Assembly: GCA_002386465.1 (NCBI GenBank)
Contig: DGIT01000088.1
Span: 1-14,907, forward strand
DNA from: Burkholderiales bacterium UBA4615
GTDB lineage: Bacteria; Pseudomonadota; Gammaproteobacteria; Burkholderiales; Burkholderiaceae_E
Direction of reading: 5' to 3'
Length of the DNA: 14,907 nucleotides
The notes below the pieces were generated by a model, which was not told the origin of the DNA, did no database searches, and saw only the letters and a list, made by a program, of their open reading frames with translations. This document shows positions 14,219 to 14,907 of this stretch, piece by piece. Made by a program: the position numbers and the translations under genes. How positions within the stretch are numbered: position 1 is the stretch's first letter; each line of letters starts with the position of its first letter.

Positions 14219-14907
14219 CGTCGGTAGTCAGGATGTTCGCGCAAGGTGGCAAAGCACATCCCGCGTGCTTTGAGCCCTGCAATCAGCGGGTCAAGCGTGG
14301 GGGCGTACGGGTCCTGGCGCGACCAGATGCCCAGATGCGCCATCAGGATGTCGCCGCCCCGAATAGCAGCCAGCGACTGGCGCAGCAGCTTGTCATTGGG
14401 GTAGGTCTCGGAGGGAAGCTCATCGCCCAGAAAACCGGCCTGTGCCCAATAGACGTGCGCCCAACCGCAGGCCTTCGCTGCCGACAGCACCGGCGTCGGC
14501 GCCTTGCCCCCTGGCGCGCGCCAGTAGCGATCAAGGTCGGCCCCGGTGAGCGCCTTGAATCGCTGCTGAACCCGGTCGATCTCACCGCACACAGCCTGAG
14601 CATCCCACCGGAGCGTTCGGCCCGCCTGCTCTCCGAACTGCGGGCGCACGCTCATTCGCCCATCTGCACTGGCACTGCGAAAGTAGACATGATCGTAGGT
14701 GTGGCTGCCAAACGCGTGGCCTTCGGAGACCCGATCTCGCCAATAGCCACGCCATCGGTCATCCAGCGAAAAATCGCCCTCGGGCGTCTTTTCATTGGCC
14801 AGAAAGAAGGTGGCTTTCACATCGTGGCGGCGCAGGATCTGCGCGATCAGCTCGGCATGTCGCATGCTGCCGGTATCAAGTGTGAGATACACCGTGCCCG
14901 CAGAACA
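14215..14907 (-). CDS. Polysaccharide deacetylase (NodB-like), 5' end outside window
   Basis: The 230 visible residues start just before the NodB core and run to the natural stop, so only the N-terminus (probably a signal peptide) is missing. Numbering from the first visible codon, motif 1 is YLTLDTGS (7-14) instead of the usual TFDDG: the catalytic Asp11 is kept, but the metal-binding second Asp is Thr12. Motif 2, SHTYDH (H69, H73), is intact. YWRAPGG (R130) matches motif 3, and ILMAHLG (H191) matches the last motif. Most members remove N- or O-acetyl groups from cell-surface glycans or peptidoglycan. With one metal ligand changed, activity is not certain. The stop overlaps the next gene as ATGA. 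Frame remains open to the window edge through Cys-Ser-Ala-Gly-Thr. Confidence 0.88.
   Translation of the reverse strand, partial: CSAGTVYLTLDTGSMRHAELIAQILRRHDVKATFFLANEKTPEGDFSLDDRWRGYWRDRVSEGHAFGSHTYDHVYFRSASADGRMSVRPQFGEQAGRTLRWDAQAVCGEIDRVQQRFKALTGADLDRYWRAPGGKAPTPVLSAAKACGWAHVYWAQAGFLGDELPSETYPNDKLLRQSLAAIRGGDILMAHLGIWSRQDPYAPTLDPLIAGLKARGMCFATLREHPDYRR

Overview
The window looks like chromosomal DNA from a GC-rich betaproteobacterium, most likely of the order Burkholderiales. The reasons are the Nudix-aat-bpt-pyrD gene order, a short phasin of the PHA-granule type with PhaR-like promoter sites, a class 2 (quinone-linked) dihydroorotate dehydrogenase, and a LutAB pair with a divergent IclR regulator. 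The genus cannot be fixed from the sequence alone. No transposase, integrase, CRISPR array or phage gene is visible, so this reads as ordinary chromosome with a few accessory modules.

Layout from left to right. Positions 1-263 hold no gene I can name. An initiator tRNA (tRNA-fMet) with its own promoter and terminator lies on the minus strand at 302-378. A plus-strand block follows: a zinc-ribbon Nudix hydrolase, the two N-degron aminoacyl-tRNA-protein transferases aat and bpt, and pyrD. Convergent to pyrD is a minus-strand nitrile hydratase operon (alpha, beta, accessory protein) in which each gene overlaps the next by ATGA. The alpha subunit has the cobalt-type CTLCSC motif. Divergent from it is a B12-binding-type radical SAM protein with a DUF4080-like C-terminus, probably made from a nearly leaderless mRNA.

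Next come lutB and lutA (minus strand, lactate utilisation iron-sulfur proteins, no lutC in the window) and a divergent IclR regulator. Their shared 83-bp intergenic region carries a good sigma70-type promoter whose -10 lies inside a 15-bp palindrome. A D-Ala-D-Ala endopeptidase (PBP7-like) with an unusually long basic linker converges on the regulator. Its promoter is back to back with that of a phasin gene, which has a strong promoter flanked by two copies of a PhaR-like site and ends in a textbook terminator. The right end is a minus-strand operon of a NodB-type polysaccharide deacetylase (cut by the window edge), a sterol desaturase/fatty acid hydroxylase family membrane protein and a CinA-type MoCF-domain protein.

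Functional themes are protein N-end tagging, pyrimidine synthesis, nitrile hydration, lactate oxidation, cell-wall remodelling and PHA storage. I did not find a convincing new multi-gene system. The points most worth checking are the paired phasin operators, the lutAB-iclR operator and missing lutC, the long linker of the PBP7-like protein, the start-region duplication at bpt and the altered first motif of the deacetylase.
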